From positions 1,005,554-1,069,553 of the forward strand of contig BCGQ01000002.1 in NCBI GenBank assembly GCA_001599355.1: a stretch of DNA of 64,000 bases, written 5' to 3'. This DNA is from Nakazawaea peltata (Eukaryota; Ascomycota; Pichiomycetes; Alaninales; Pachysolenaceae). The notes under the pieces were generated by a model, which did not search any database, had not been told where the DNA came from, and saw only the letters and a list, made by a program, of their open reading frames with translations. Position numbers and translations under genes: made by a program. This document shows, one piece after another, positions 47,259 to 56,841 of the stretch. The stretch's first letter is position 1; each line of letters starts with the position of its first letter.

Positions 47259-48770
47259 ATGACAGAAATGAAACAAATAAAGTCGGTCGCAATAATTGGC
47301 GGAGGTCCAAGCGGTATAGCCACATTATATGAGCTTCTAAATACGCTTGAAGATGGTTCTTCCACCGTTGGTCAAGACAATCCCTCTACAGGGTCATCAC
47401 CTGCCTTTGACAGGGTCGTGATGTTCGAAAGAAATGGCGCCGTAGGCGGTACCTGGTGTAAAACCGAATGTGGAAAGGAAATGAGAGGCCCAAATTTACC
47501 AAATGATCTTACAACGAACACATATGATAGACCCGAGAATTGTTTCCAACCTGTCCCGGTTCCTATCGATCTTACTGCCTCTCATACATATGAAGATCCC
47601 TTAATTAAGGCTAATGAGGAAAATTATGCCGACGATCTTTACCAGTGGAAAAGTACCGGTGTTTATGATGGGTTATTTACAAATATTCCATACAATTTGA
47701 TGACTTTTTCCTTCACTCCCGATCTTAAGTTGCCTGATCGTCCTATCCTTAAGACTTTACAACCATGGGAGGAAGTATCGGAGTATTTGGAGAGTATCGT
47801 CACTGATAATAATCTTGAGGATCATATAAGACTCAATTCTAATGTAGAACAGGTTACTAAACATAAGGAAAATGATAAATGGACCGTTACTGTTAGGGAA
47901 GGTTCAAATAAATGGTACACTGAACAATTTGATGGTGTAATAATCCTGAATGGACGGACATTACCTTACTTTCCAATAATAGAAGGGATCGAAGAGTACA
48001 AGAACGCAAATCCCGAGACTTTGATCCAGCATTGTAAAAATATCCATAAACCACATGAATTAAATCGTAGAAACAAGATCTTGTTTATTGGTTGCAGTGT
48101 TAGTACACTGGATCTTGTTCAATATTGCTTCCCTCGACCATCCAATGAACCTAGTGTGTTTATCTCCAGAAGATCTGCTTTGAATCAATATGACTGGGTC
48201 AATTATGCTACATATTCTTCAGGAATAATAGGTAAACCTGAAATTTCCAGATTTAACAAAGATGGGTCTGTAGAATTCACCGACGGAAGTATCGAAAAAG
48301 GATTCGACCATATCATCTACTGTACAGGATACCATCAATATTTCCCATTTTTGGATAAACTTGAGAAAGACACCTCTACAAACTACCATCAATTTTATGA
48401 TAATGTATTTAGTACTCTGGACCCATCTTTAGCTCTCGTTGGTACATTATATACGGCATTTTTCTTCAATAGAGCTGAAGCAAATGCTTCTGCCATCGCT
48501 GGAGTATGGTCAGGGTACAAACAACCACCTCAATCATTGGATATCACAAAGTCTATTCCCTCAGTATTTAAAGTATGGGACATCAGAGACAAGTACATGC
48601 AATATCTCTTAGATAAGTATGGTACGAAGAATAGAAAGAACCCTCTTGATTCCCCTTCAAGAATCGAAGCAATTAGAGATTATGCCGAAGGTTTCAGAAC
48701 TGTGGGACAGATCTTCTCAGATTTAAAACATGGTATCTACAAACATGATGATGTATTTAAAACAACTTAA
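47259..48770 (+). CDS. Flavin-containing monooxygenase
   Basis: This NADPH- and O2-dependent oxygenase of soft nucleophiles has 503 aa from ATG 47259. The frame is open upstream only through low-complexity pyrimidine DNA. The FAD site is VAIIGGGPSGIATLYELL. The second motif GGTWCKT follows. The NADP motif is LFIGCSVST[A]DLVQY, where CTG 48118-48120 gives Ala. A VIII-type motif GVII[A]NG (CTG 47946-47948) matches the ATG/ANG found in FMOs, and FDHIIYCTGYHQYFPFL is the terminal CTGY motif. In yeast Fmo1 generates oxidised glutathione for the ER. The substrate here is unknown. Its stop overlaps that of CSC1. Confidence 0.9.
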   Translation: MTEMKQIKSVAIIGGGPSGIATLYELLNTLEDGSSTVGQDNPSTGSSPAFDRVVMFERNGAVGGTWCKTECGKEMRGPNLPNDLTTNTYDRPENCFQPVPVPIDLTASHTYEDPLIKANEENYADDLYQWKSTGVYDGLFTNIPYNLMTFSFTPDLKLPDRPILKTLQPWEEVSEYLESIVTDNNLEDHIRLNSNVEQVTKHKENDKWTVTVREGSNKWYTEQFDGVIILNGRTLPYFPIIEGIEEYKNANPETLIQHCKNIHKPHELNRRNKILFIGCSVSTLDLVQYCFPRPSNEPSVFISRRSALNQYDWVNYATYSSGIIGKPEISRFNKDGSVEFTDGSIEKGFDHIIYCTGYHQYFPFLDKLEKDTSTNYHQFYDNVFSTLDPSLALVGTLYTAFFFNRAEANASAIAGVWSGYKQPPQSLDITKSIPSVFKVWDIRDKYMQYLLDKYGTKNRKNPLDSPSRIEAIRDYAEGFRTVGQIFSDLKHGIYKHDDVFKTT

Positions 48771-51208
48771 TCGTATTCAGCTTTAGTATTTTTCTTTCGT
48801 ATCACGTGAGTTCTAATAGACGAGTTCAATTGAGGCTCAATAACGTAGTCGACAATACTGATGTAGTCACCTTCGAATCCGACCCATGGACCATCCAATT
48901 GATCTTTAAGATACGGATAAACGTAGTCTTGGAATTGCTCTCTTTCTTCTTCTATAGTACTTCGTCTTTTACGAAGATGAGGAGCTCCTAGCAGGGAAAT
49001 TGGTTGAGGTGGAGCTTCTGAATGGGTACTCCAAATGGTATCATCTGGGTTCTGAGTGCTATTGGCGACAGCCACGTTGGAATCAAATATGGATTGTAAC
49101 AGGATATATTTCAATAACGGTTCGAATAATCTTTCGAACCATACCATCACCAGGATTGTCAGTAATAATAATGGAGCTAAACACAGTGCTAAGATATACA
49201 GTTGTTCAAGCAGAAGCGTCCCTAACATTGTCAACTCCAAGAAGACCAATCCAACACAAACACGACGGACAATAATGGGCCAGCATTTGCCCGTGGAGTG
49301 TCGGAGATGAATTGTAGAGTACATCAATTGGTACTTATAGACATAGTAACCAAGTAAGAAATAAACGAAACCTGAAGCGACAATCTTAGTAGAAATTACC
49401 GAGTAGATCAAAGTAATGATGAAAATCAACATATGTTGAGGTAAGATCATCCCGAAATCGAAAATGGATGGTTTGTATATCAAATCTCTCAAGGATCTTG
49501 GTGTCTGTGAACTTCTACGGAGTACTAAGTTCCAAAATAATAAACATAGCACATCCAATTGGATCAATTTGAAGGGGAACATTATAAGACCTTGTAATAA
49601 AATCAAATCGACATAAAATAAAGACAAGTTCTTGATAGAACTCAGTAAAAGATACAGAATCTTGGTTGTGTCTGTCAATAATGCCCAATAATTGGATAAA
49701 GTACCAAAGAGGGTGAATACCAAGAAGAAATTAAAGAAATTGTAGATGAAATTCTTCTTGATCACCGACAATTCGATATCTCCCTTCGAAGTAATACCTT
49801 CAAATTGAGTTAAATACGAAATCAAATATGGTAAGCAAACATTGATCAATGTCAAAAGATAAGTAGGCAAAAACCCAGTGATAATAGTACTCATCCATTT
49901 ATTGTTAATCAAGTAATCTCCGAATTCTGGCCAAATCTTGCGGATAGTTTTAACGTTAAGTAACTTGGCAATATAAGAGATTGGGAAAATCAATAACATC
50001 GACACGACAAGGATCAGGAACTGGATTAAATTTCTTTTCAAAATCTTGGACTTAACAGAAACCACAAAGTTCTCCCAATTGATATCTACAGGCGAAGGCA
50101 GAGTCTTCGTGATCAATTCCATCACATTAGACGAAAAGATCAGTTGAGCACACATCTGAGCTGATGCAACACTATCCATAGTGACAAAGGCTACACCTAT
50201 AGGTTTAAATTGATCCGGATTGGATTTTAATTCGGTAATTTCTTCGTCAATCTTGATCAATTGAATGATTTTACTTTGGAGTGTCTTGTCCTTCTTGATA
50301 TGAATGGGTAAAAGAGACGAATTTTCATCTATATTTGAGTACTCTATCTCACCATCTGGGTTCTTATTCAATAAAGCAGATGGGTTTCTCTCGAATATCT
50401 TAATTTTCAATCCATATTTCTTACAGTACAACAACTCTAACTCATCTAATAACCGTCTCCTCTTATCGAACTTCTTTTTTAGTAAAGTATAATCAAATAC
50501 AGTGTTCACTTTAACGACTTCTCCTACGGAAATCTCCTCTATATGTTGTTTAAGTCTATCTGGAGCCATGAGATGTTTGGGGATATGAGAGATCCTAATG
50601 GTGCGATCGGTGATGGAATTCTGGGATCCGAGGTAACTCTGACGAGTCTTAATGATGACATTAGTCATTTGAAGCATGAAATATACCACAAGACCAGTGA
50701 AAATATACGTGAATAAAGCATACACCCATAGATAAGATTCAGCCAATATTGAGTCATCATCATCATTAGAGCCATAATACACCTCAGAAAGCAGAGAAAG
50801 CGATATCCCATCTCTGTCGTACTTTCCAGTGGCATAGTATCGAATTGGACTCAAAATCAATATGGAAAGCAACGCTATTGTCCCCAATGTTTTGACACAT
50901 AACTTGAAGAAGCTCAAATACACAAAGTTATCTAAGCCGCTGTTGCTTAAAATCTCCGAATCGGTGATTCCGTGCAAAGTATTGATCCAACCGAAGAACG
51001 ACAGCGGCATAGGAGTGAGCTCATTCTTCATTCTGAACGACCTGATCTCGTATACTTGAGGAAGACGCGACCTTAAGAAGCAGAACATCCAGAAGATTAG
51101 GAGGCCAGTGAAGGAGCAAATGGCTATCTGGGCTTGGAAAACACGTTGAGTCTGGGCTCTAGGATCAAACCCTGGAAACGGGTCATCACCGTCATCATCA
51201 CCAAACAT
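48767..51208 (-). CDS. CSC1: OSCA/TMEM63-type calcium-permeable channel Csc1
   Basis: This is an integral membrane protein of 813 aa in the DUF221/OSCA family, of which yeast Csc1 is a hyperosmolarity-gated cation channel. About eleven membrane segments are visible: three before a long cytosolic domain (residues about 200-390, with RTIRISHIPKHL and an RRM-like FVTMDSVASAQ) and the pore block from about 400 to 690. The length (yeast Csc1 is 782 aa) favours Csc1 over the longer Rsn1 and Phm7. Its mRNA leader would contain a run of 11 C about 19 nt before the ATG. It is convergent with FMO. Confidence 0.85.
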   Translation of the reverse strand: MFGDDDGDDPFPGFDPRAQTQRVFQAQIAICSFTGLLIFWMFCFLRSRLPQVYEIRSFRMKNELTPMPLSFFGWINTLHGITDSEILSNSGLDNFVYLSFFKLCVKTLGTIALLSILILSPIRYYATGKYDRDGISLSLLSEVYYGSNDDDDSILAESYLWVYALFTYIFTGLVVYFMLQMTNVIIKTRQSYLGSQNSITDRTIRISHIPKHLMAPDRLKQHIEEISVGEVVKVNTVFDYTLLKKKFDKRRRLLDELELLYCKKYGLKIKIFERNPSALLNKNPDGEIEYSNIDENSSLLPIHIKKDKTLQSKIIQLIKIDEEITELKSNPDQFKPIGVAFVTMDSVASAQMCAQLIFSSNVMELITKTLPSPVDINWENFVVSVKSKILKRNLIQFLILVVSMLLIFPISYIAKLLNVKTIRKIWPEFGDYLINNKWMSTIITGFLPTYLLTLINVCLPYLISYLTQFEGITSKGDIELSVIKKNFIYNFFNFFLVFTLFGTLSNYWALLTDTTKILYLLLSSIKNLSLFYVDLILLQGLIMFPFKLIQLDVLCLLFWNLVLRRSSQTPRSLRDLIYKPSIFDFGMILPQHMLIFIITLIYSVISTKIVASGFVYFLLGYYVYKYQLMYSTIHLRHSTGKCWPIIVRRVCVGLVFLELTMLGTLLLEQLYILALCLAPLLLLTILVMVWFERLFEPLLKYILLQSIFDSNVAVANSTQNPDDTIWSTHSEAPPQPISLLGAPHLRKRRSTIEEEREQFQDYVYPYLKDQLDGPWVGFEGDYISIVDYVIEPQLNSSIRTHVIRKKNTKAEYD

Positions 51209-51628
51209 GATCGTGATATGATTGTTGGGGGGGGGGGAGAAGAGAGGGATAAATGGGTTTAAGCGCCATTAAATTGATAATTTGCTAATAAATTAGGGGT
51301 GATGGAGGGGTGATGGAGGGGTTACCGAGGGTGGGTTTACCGAGGGTGGGTTTACCGAGGGTGGGGTTACCGAGGGTGAGTTTACCGAGGGTGGGGTACC
51401 CAGTGCGGGGTACCGACGGTATCTAAGGTGGATACGGTGAGGGTACAAATATCTAGCTACAGATGCACAGAGCAAGCATATCAGACCAGGAGAATCAGAA
51501 CCAACCATGTAGAAGACCAATAGATGAATACTTATGCAAATTAAACTACTGATTAAGCTGGTCAACCTACAATACTTAAAGTCCATACCTTTATTACCAA
51601 TAAATCCCCTTCATTATTCAAATCAAAA
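51209..51628. promoter_or_regulatory. CSC1 promoter with G-rich minisatellite
   Basis: An 11-G run lies at 51227-51237. Five 15-nt units of ACCGAGGGTGGGTTT type start at 51324, 51339, 51354, 51369 and 51384, each with a GGGTGGG or GGGTGAG core. G-quadruplex formation is possible. The gap also holds the 3' region of NRP1. Confidence 0.6.
51324..51398. repeat. 15-nt G-rich tandem repeat, five units
   Basis: Units of ACCGAGGGTGGGTTT with one or two changes each; a degenerate sixth follows. Confidence 0.9.
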
Positions 51629-53557
51629 TTAATGTTGCAAGTTCGGGTTAGAATTATTAGTATTGGTACTACCCGAACTTGTTCTATACAAACTATTATT
51701 TAAACTAAAACTGTTTATCTGATTTAACATGAGATCTGGCAGTGACAGAATCGATTGTGATTGTACCGGACCTGTAGTTTGTACCAGATTATGTGATTGT
51801 TGCTGTTGTAATGGGTAAGGAACCGAAGACATGAATTGCGGTGTCATTACTCCAGTTGAAGCAGCAGTCATCGAAGTCGGAGTCGAACTCTGAGAGTATT
51901 GATACGATTGCAGTTGCTGTTGCAGTTGCTGTTGATCCATACTTTGCAGAGAAAACGATGAGGTCCCATAGAATGGCAGCAGCAGCAGCAGCAGTTGTAA
52001 ACTTCCTTGACTTCCATTATTAGACATCGAATAACCTCCCTGAGAATGGGTCATCAAAGAATGAAGTTGTTGATTACGACCACCATTACCTGTATTACCA
52101 CTGTTGGAACCAGATCTAGGACTTCCACACTTCAAGCAACAGATATTCTTTGCAAAATTATGATACATACATTGTTCACATTTCCAATCACCAGCTCTGA
52201 AAGGTACAGAAGATGAGTTACTTCTACCTCCAAGGTTTGGTTGTCCATTGTGATGATAGTTGCTGTTACTGTTATTATGGAGATGATTATTATGATGATT
52301 ATGATTGTGATGGTTATGATGATGATAGTCAGAAGAAGAGTTTCCTGGACCAAGCAGAAGATTGTTGGCACTACCATTTCCCTTTGGATACATAGATTCT
52401 TGAATTGCAGCAGCACTTGCTTGTGGGAATGAACATCTGAAACATGCGGTTCTTCTTTGGAAATTCGAAAATCCACACGAAGGACATGTCCAATCTCCAG
52501 GTCTTGGTCTATTTTTAGATGAAGGGAACGGAGTCAAGATTTCTTGCGATTTGTCCAAGACGCTCACAGAAGAAGGTTGGACTTCGATCACCTTTTCATT
52601 CAATGTTCTACTGTTCATGGATAATGAGTCAACAGCTTCATCATGAGTAGCAAATATAGCAAACCCGTTAGCAGTTGGCTTATTAGAACTGTTGTTACCG
52701 TTATAAGTTTCGTGGCTCTTTAAAGTCCAGAAAGCGATAGGTCTACCACCAAATTGGGTGAACCAACTTTCCAATTCTGATTGAGTAGTATCAATTGGAA
52801 GATTCGACATGTATAAAATCTTTGACTTCTCTTGGAAGAATTGCTTCAAATCCAAATGAGAATCATGTGGCTGTTTCAATATGGCTAAATTATATGGCAG
52901 TAACTTGACCAATTGTCTTAAGACCAGTAAGGTGATATTGACCTCATCAACGGCTCTCTTAGGAGAACTCAATTGGAATGGGACAGGCATTGAAGGAGAT
53001 GAAGGTTGGAAATTCGATAAATCAACCTCAAGTTGTAAAAGCATTTGGTTCACCGGAATATTACTTGGGTTTGTGATAGGAGATGAGCTTGAAGAGTAGT
53101 ATTCCGGATGAACAAATTCATGCCATCTCAAATATTCTTTCTTCAAATCAAAATAACGCGATAACTCCAAATAAGGTGGTAACATAATAGATCTTTCTCT
53201 TGATTCCTTTGGTAATTTCATTCTCAAATCCCAACTGTTCAAAGTGACAAAGGTAAAATCTAAATTCTTCTTGATCAAATTTTCCTGTAAGAACAGGTCC
53301 AATTTCAGAATGGCATCCTTCAAAGTGGAAGCAGTCTTGACATGGTCCCAAGTCAAAGATGTCAGATTTGTACAAAGTGGAGTGATAGGTGTGTTGATAG
53401 GTTTAACCAAGACTGAATCGGTGTGAGACTCTTCCAACGTAGAAGTGTCGACTAAACTCCACAGGATCTCGATGATCTCCGAGGAATCTCTTGGAACATA
53501 GACTCCATTGTCATCAGCAGTCGTGGAAATGTGCAAAGCGACGTAGAAATCCGACAT
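51629..53557 (-). CDS. NRP1: RNA-binding protein Nrp1 (RRM plus two RanBP2 zinc fingers)
   Basis: This is a cytoplasmic RNA-binding protein related to yeast stress-granule protein Nrp1. It has 642 aa. The N-terminal domain (residues 1-190) resembles an RNase T/exonuclease fold (MSDFYVALHISTTADDNG, FVTLNSWDLR). The RRM is at about 250-335 (ILYMSNLPIDTTQSELESWF). RanBP2-type zinc fingers lie at about 357-380 (GDWTCPSCGFSNFQRRTACF) and about 460-485 (GDWKCEQCMYHNFAKNICCL). A His/Asn-rich linker and a Gln-rich C-terminus are present. Five CTGs in a row (51977-51991) give a poly-Ala run under table 26. Confidence 0.92.
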   Translation of the reverse strand: MSDFYVALHISTTADDNGVYVPRDSSEIIEILWSLVDTSTLEESHTDSVLVKPINTPITPLCTNLTSLTWDHVKTASTLKDAILKLDLFLQENLIKKNLDFTFVTLNSWDLRMKLPKESRERSIMLPPYLELSRYFDLKKEYLRWHEFVHPEYYSSSSSPITNPSNIPVNQMLLQLEVDLSNFQPSSPSMPVPFQLSSPKRAVDEVNITLLVLRQLVKLLPYNLAILKQPHDSHLDLKQFFQEKSKILYMSNLPIDTTQSELESWFTQFGGRPIAFWTLKSHETYNGNNSSNKPTANGFAIFATHDEAVDSLSMNSRTLNEKVIEVQPSSVSVLDKSQEILTPFPSSKNRPRPGDWTCPSCGFSNFQRRTACFRCSFPQASAAAIQESMYPKGNGSANNLLLGPGNSSSDYHHHNHHNHNHHNNHLHNNSNSNYHHNGQPNLGGRSNSSSVPFRAGDWKCEQCMYHNFAKNICCLKCGSPRSGSNSGNTGNGGRNQQLHSLMTHSQGGYSMSNNGSQGSLQLLLLLLPFYGTSSFSLQSMDQQQLQQQLQSYQYSQSSTPTSMTAASTGVMTPQFMSSVPYPLQQQQSHNLVQTTGPVQSQSILSLPDLMLNQINSFSLNNSLYRTSSGSTNTNNSNPNLQH

Positions 53558-54224
53558 GATAATCCAATTAAAGACGTGAACACCAACAAACTAAAGAATC
53601 CTAGAAATAAAAACACCAACAACCGCTGAAAACCAATGAAAAATAATATACAAAACACAAAACCTCTTCAAATAGATCCAATACCCAACTCTTACTGATA
53701 CCGTGATTCCTTGTTACACTCAAATAATCCCCTTCTCTCGAATAATCACCACTTTAAAATCAAGATCTTCCTGAAGAATTTTTAGTCTCAACAAAAAACG
53801 TCGAAAGTGAAAAATAACAAGCGTTTGTTCCTTGGGGAAAAAGTCTTTTTTTTTAAGCGAGAGTATTAAGTTAGAAGAAGGGGGTGGAAAGTAGCTTGGG
53901 GGTGCGATTTTGGGGCTAGAGGGGTGGGAGGAGAATGGAAAGCAGGATAATAGAATCTTTGAGGGCTCAGTATTCTAAATCATGTCTTAAAATTCCCAAA
54001 TCTTCATTTCTCCTCCTTTTGACTAGACCCCTTCTTGCTCCCCCTTCTCCTATTTTGAGTATTATATTTACCGATGAGCGCGAGCAAAATACGAAATCTC
54101 GAGGCCCCTTCAAAACGGTAGTAGCGCATTTGAGAGTACTAATAGACAGGTCATCATCATTGGAAGAGAAGAGGGCTTGAAATTGTGAAGACAAGGGGTG
54201 AAATTTTGGCATTTCTGACTCATT
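53558..54224. other. Divergent promoter NRP1 / CLC gene
   Basis: This 667-bp gap is AT-rich, with a T9-type run near 53850. No repeat, gene or recognisable site cluster was seen. Confidence 0.3.
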
Positions 54225-56561
54225 ATGGAACTACCCATCTTAGATTATAAGCAAAGAGTGGGAAATAGTTCGGGAATTCCTCGTCCACTGCCCGATTTCG
54301 GCGACGATCCCGATGGTACTAAAACTTATCGAAAGAGGTACCTGAATAAATCGAATATTGATTGGACTTATGAATATGAATTGGATGAATTGAATTTGGC
54401 GCGGGCGTTACAATTGAACAGCCTTCCATTTTGGAGGAAAATTATCTATAGAAACAGCGTTTCAATGCTGCTTCTCTTGGTAGGTCTCATCATTGGACCC
54501 GTGGCTATTGTGATCGATGTACTTTCAAGGAATTTGAACGATATCAAATATGGGTTATGTATTCCTTCGGATGGGAATTTCCGTTTCGTTTCGAGTGTGC
54601 AATGTGGTGAAGACGACTGGAAATTATGGTCTACCATAATATTTGGCTCTGTAGTCCAGGACAAGGAATCTCTTTTCCATTACTTCAACAATTACCTAAT
54701 CTATATAATATTCTCGGTCTTATTTGCATATTTGGCTACTCTATTGGTCAAAAGACAACCTTATACTAAATACAGTGGTATTTCTGAGTTGAAGATCATT
54801 TTATCTGGATTCATCTTGAGACATTTTTTGAATTTCCAGATCTTGATTCATAAACTGATTGGTTTGATTTTGGTGATTGGCTCTGGTATTTGGGTCGGCA
54901 AGGAAGGTCCAATGTGTCATATTTCTGCATGTATAGCAGAATTGATCATTCAGCTCTTCCCTAGACTCAGTGCCAATGAAGCTTGGAAAAGAGAAGTCAT
55001 CACTCTGTCTACTCTGGCTGGTATAAGTGTAGCTTTCAATGCTCCAGTAGGTGGTGTATTGTTCTGTCTCGAGCAAGTGAGAACTTATTTCCCTGTAGAT
55101 CGATTAATGTGGAATTCATTTGTATGTGCTACTGTTCTGGTTATGATGTTACAAATGGTTCATCCATTTGCCAATTTGATCTATGGCCAGATCTTCACGG
55201 TTACCAATGATTCTCAAAATTGGTTAAATTACGAAATTATACCCTTCATGTTACTCGGAGTTATTGGAGGTTATTTCGGTATTATATTCAACAAATTAAA
55301 TGCCAAGTTTGCCGAAGTCAGAAATGTCGTCATCAATAAATCGATGAAGACAAAGATTTTGGAAGTCGTAGTATTGGCTTTTGTCACCCTGTTGATATCT
55401 TATCCATTTGTGATCACTAGAGTACCTTTAACAGAGTTAATTTCTGTACTTTTTTCAGATTGCAAACAATTGGGTAAAGGAAAAGAAGGTAACAATGCTA
55501 GCGATCTGATTCTTGAGGCTTTGTGTTATGAGACTGATAAGTTCCCATGGGGTGTAATCTCATTGCTTTTCTTCCTGTCGATCCAAGGATTCGCTCTTGC
55601 CCTGTATAGTTATGGTACATTTATTCCGGGAGGTGTATTGATGCCTTCTTTATCGATCGGTGCTATTATTGGTAGATTCATGGGTACGTTAATAGAGTAC
55701 TTACAATTCCAATTCCCGACATTATCGATTTTCCAAAGTTGTTCGTTGAATTCATATAACTGTATTACTCCAGGTTCTTATGCTGTTGTTGGAGCTGCTT
55801 CTTTCTTATCGGGTGTTACTAAAATGAGTGTTTCTGTCGTTGTGATATTGTTCGAATTAACTGGAGCCTTGAATTATGTTATCCCAATCATGATCGGTGT
55901 TATGCTCTCTAGATTTATTTCGGATTTAGGAAGCGATAAATCTTGCTATGAAATATGGTTACAGTTACAAAATTTACCTTATTTGAGACCTGGACTTGAT
56001 GAAGAATTGAAAAAACCGTTATTGTCAATGATCACCGCAAGTTCATGTATGAGACCTAATCTGGAAGTAGTATGCATTTACGATGAAGAGATTACCGATA
56101 TCCTGTCATTAAAGCATTTTGTCGACAGATACACTTTCGAAGGGTTCCCTGTATTAAATAATAGAAATGACAAGCACTTGATCGGATGGTGTTCTAGACA
56201 TGAATTGCTGTTATTGCTTTTGGATTTCGAAGATCTGGAATCCCTGCCATCGGTAATTATGTCATTCCAGAGTCATGGGGTCTTAAATAAGATCCTCTCC
56301 AACAGTGATTATTTCATCGTATCTTCTAACCTTTCCATTCTTACATTATATGCGATGTTCGATAAGTTGTCATTGAAGTTACTGTTCTTTATGAAACCTG
56401 ATGAGCGTTTGATTTTCGAGAGCCTTATGACTAAAAAGGATTTAATTATGTTGACAGAATTAGATGAGCATAAGTTGATGGAATTGTCAAATCAGCGTCC
56501 ACATCAACCGGGAGAATCTCAAGAAATGGAACAATTTTTGATCGATGATGAAGAGATGTAA
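54225..56561 (+). CDS. CLC-family chloride transporter/channel lacking the proton glutamate
   Basis: This is a 778-aa CLC protein with the two-fold membrane domain (residues about 75-590) and two C-terminal CBS domains. The anion-path motifs are YSGISELK, VGKEGPMCH with gating Glu227, GGVLFCLEQ and FIPGGVLMPS. The residue 57 positions after the gating Glu is Gln284 (CAA, 55074-55076). In exchangers such as ClC-5 and Gef1 that position is the proton glutamate. CTGs at 55005-55007 and 55014-55016 give IT[A]ST[A]AGISVAF, close to the alanine-rich helix of relatives. It is related to yeast Gef1 but may be another CLC paralogue. It is probably in an endomembrane or the plasma membrane. Confidence 0.9.
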   Translation: MELPILDYKQRVGNSSGIPRPLPDFGDDPDGTKTYRKRYLNKSNIDWTYEYELDELNLARALQLNSLPFWRKIIYRNSVSMLLLLVGLIIGPVAIVIDVLSRNLNDIKYGLCIPSDGNFRFVSSVQCGEDDWKLWSTIIFGSVVQDKESLFHYFNNYLIYIIFSVLFAYLATLLVKRQPYTKYSGISELKIILSGFILRHFLNFQILIHKLIGLILVIGSGIWVGKEGPMCHISACIAELIIQLFPRLSANEAWKREVITLSTLAGISVAFNAPVGGVLFCLEQVRTYFPVDRLMWNSFVCATVLVMMLQMVHPFANLIYGQIFTVTNDSQNWLNYEIIPFMLLGVIGGYFGIIFNKLNAKFAEVRNVVINKSMKTKILEVVVLAFVTLLISYPFVITRVPLTELISVLFSDCKQLGKGKEGNNASDLILEALCYETDKFPWGVISLLFFLSIQGFALALYSYGTFIPGGVLMPSLSIGAIIGRFMGTLIEYLQFQFPTLSIFQSCSLNSYNCITPGSYAVVGAASFLSGVTKMSVSVVVILFELTGALNYVIPIMIGVMLSRFISDLGSDKSCYEIWLQLQNLPYLRPGLDEELKKPLLSMITASSCMRPNLEVVCIYDEEITDILSLKHFVDRYTFEGFPVLNNRNDKHLIGWCSRHELLLLLLDFEDLESLPSVIMSFQSHGVLNKILSNSDYFIVSSNLSILTLYAMFDKLSLKLLFFMKPDERLIFESLMTKKDLIMLTELDEHKLMELSNQRPHQPGESQEMEQFLIDDEEM

Positions 56562-56841
56562 GATAATGGATGGATTTATAAGAAGATGGGTGTATAGGAC
56601 GAATGTGTAAGAAGAATGTAAGCGTTTATAAATGATTGGAAGAGTCTGTAGGTGATGAGTCGGTCTCTACTCTCCCATTGTTCCCCTTCTCTACCTCTTC
56701 ACCCCCCTTCTTCACCCCCCAAATTGGGGGTTATTGGTACGCGCACGACCTTTCATATCTTGCTCACCCTCAAGAAACCAGCTTAATTTAACGATAAGAG
56801 TTCACCATTAGGAAGAGCGGGTATCAAAGAAGAGGCTAAAA
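56562..56841. promoter_or_regulatory. PMP47 promoter
   Basis: GCACGACCTTT at 56743-56753 lies about 90 bp before the ATG. C-rich runs (CCCCCC) occur at about 56702-56720. Confidence 0.4.

Noticed and set aside
51293-51586. 97-residue frame ending in Pro/Ser/Val repeats
   Set aside because: It reads the 15-nt G-rich minisatellite and has no other coding signal.
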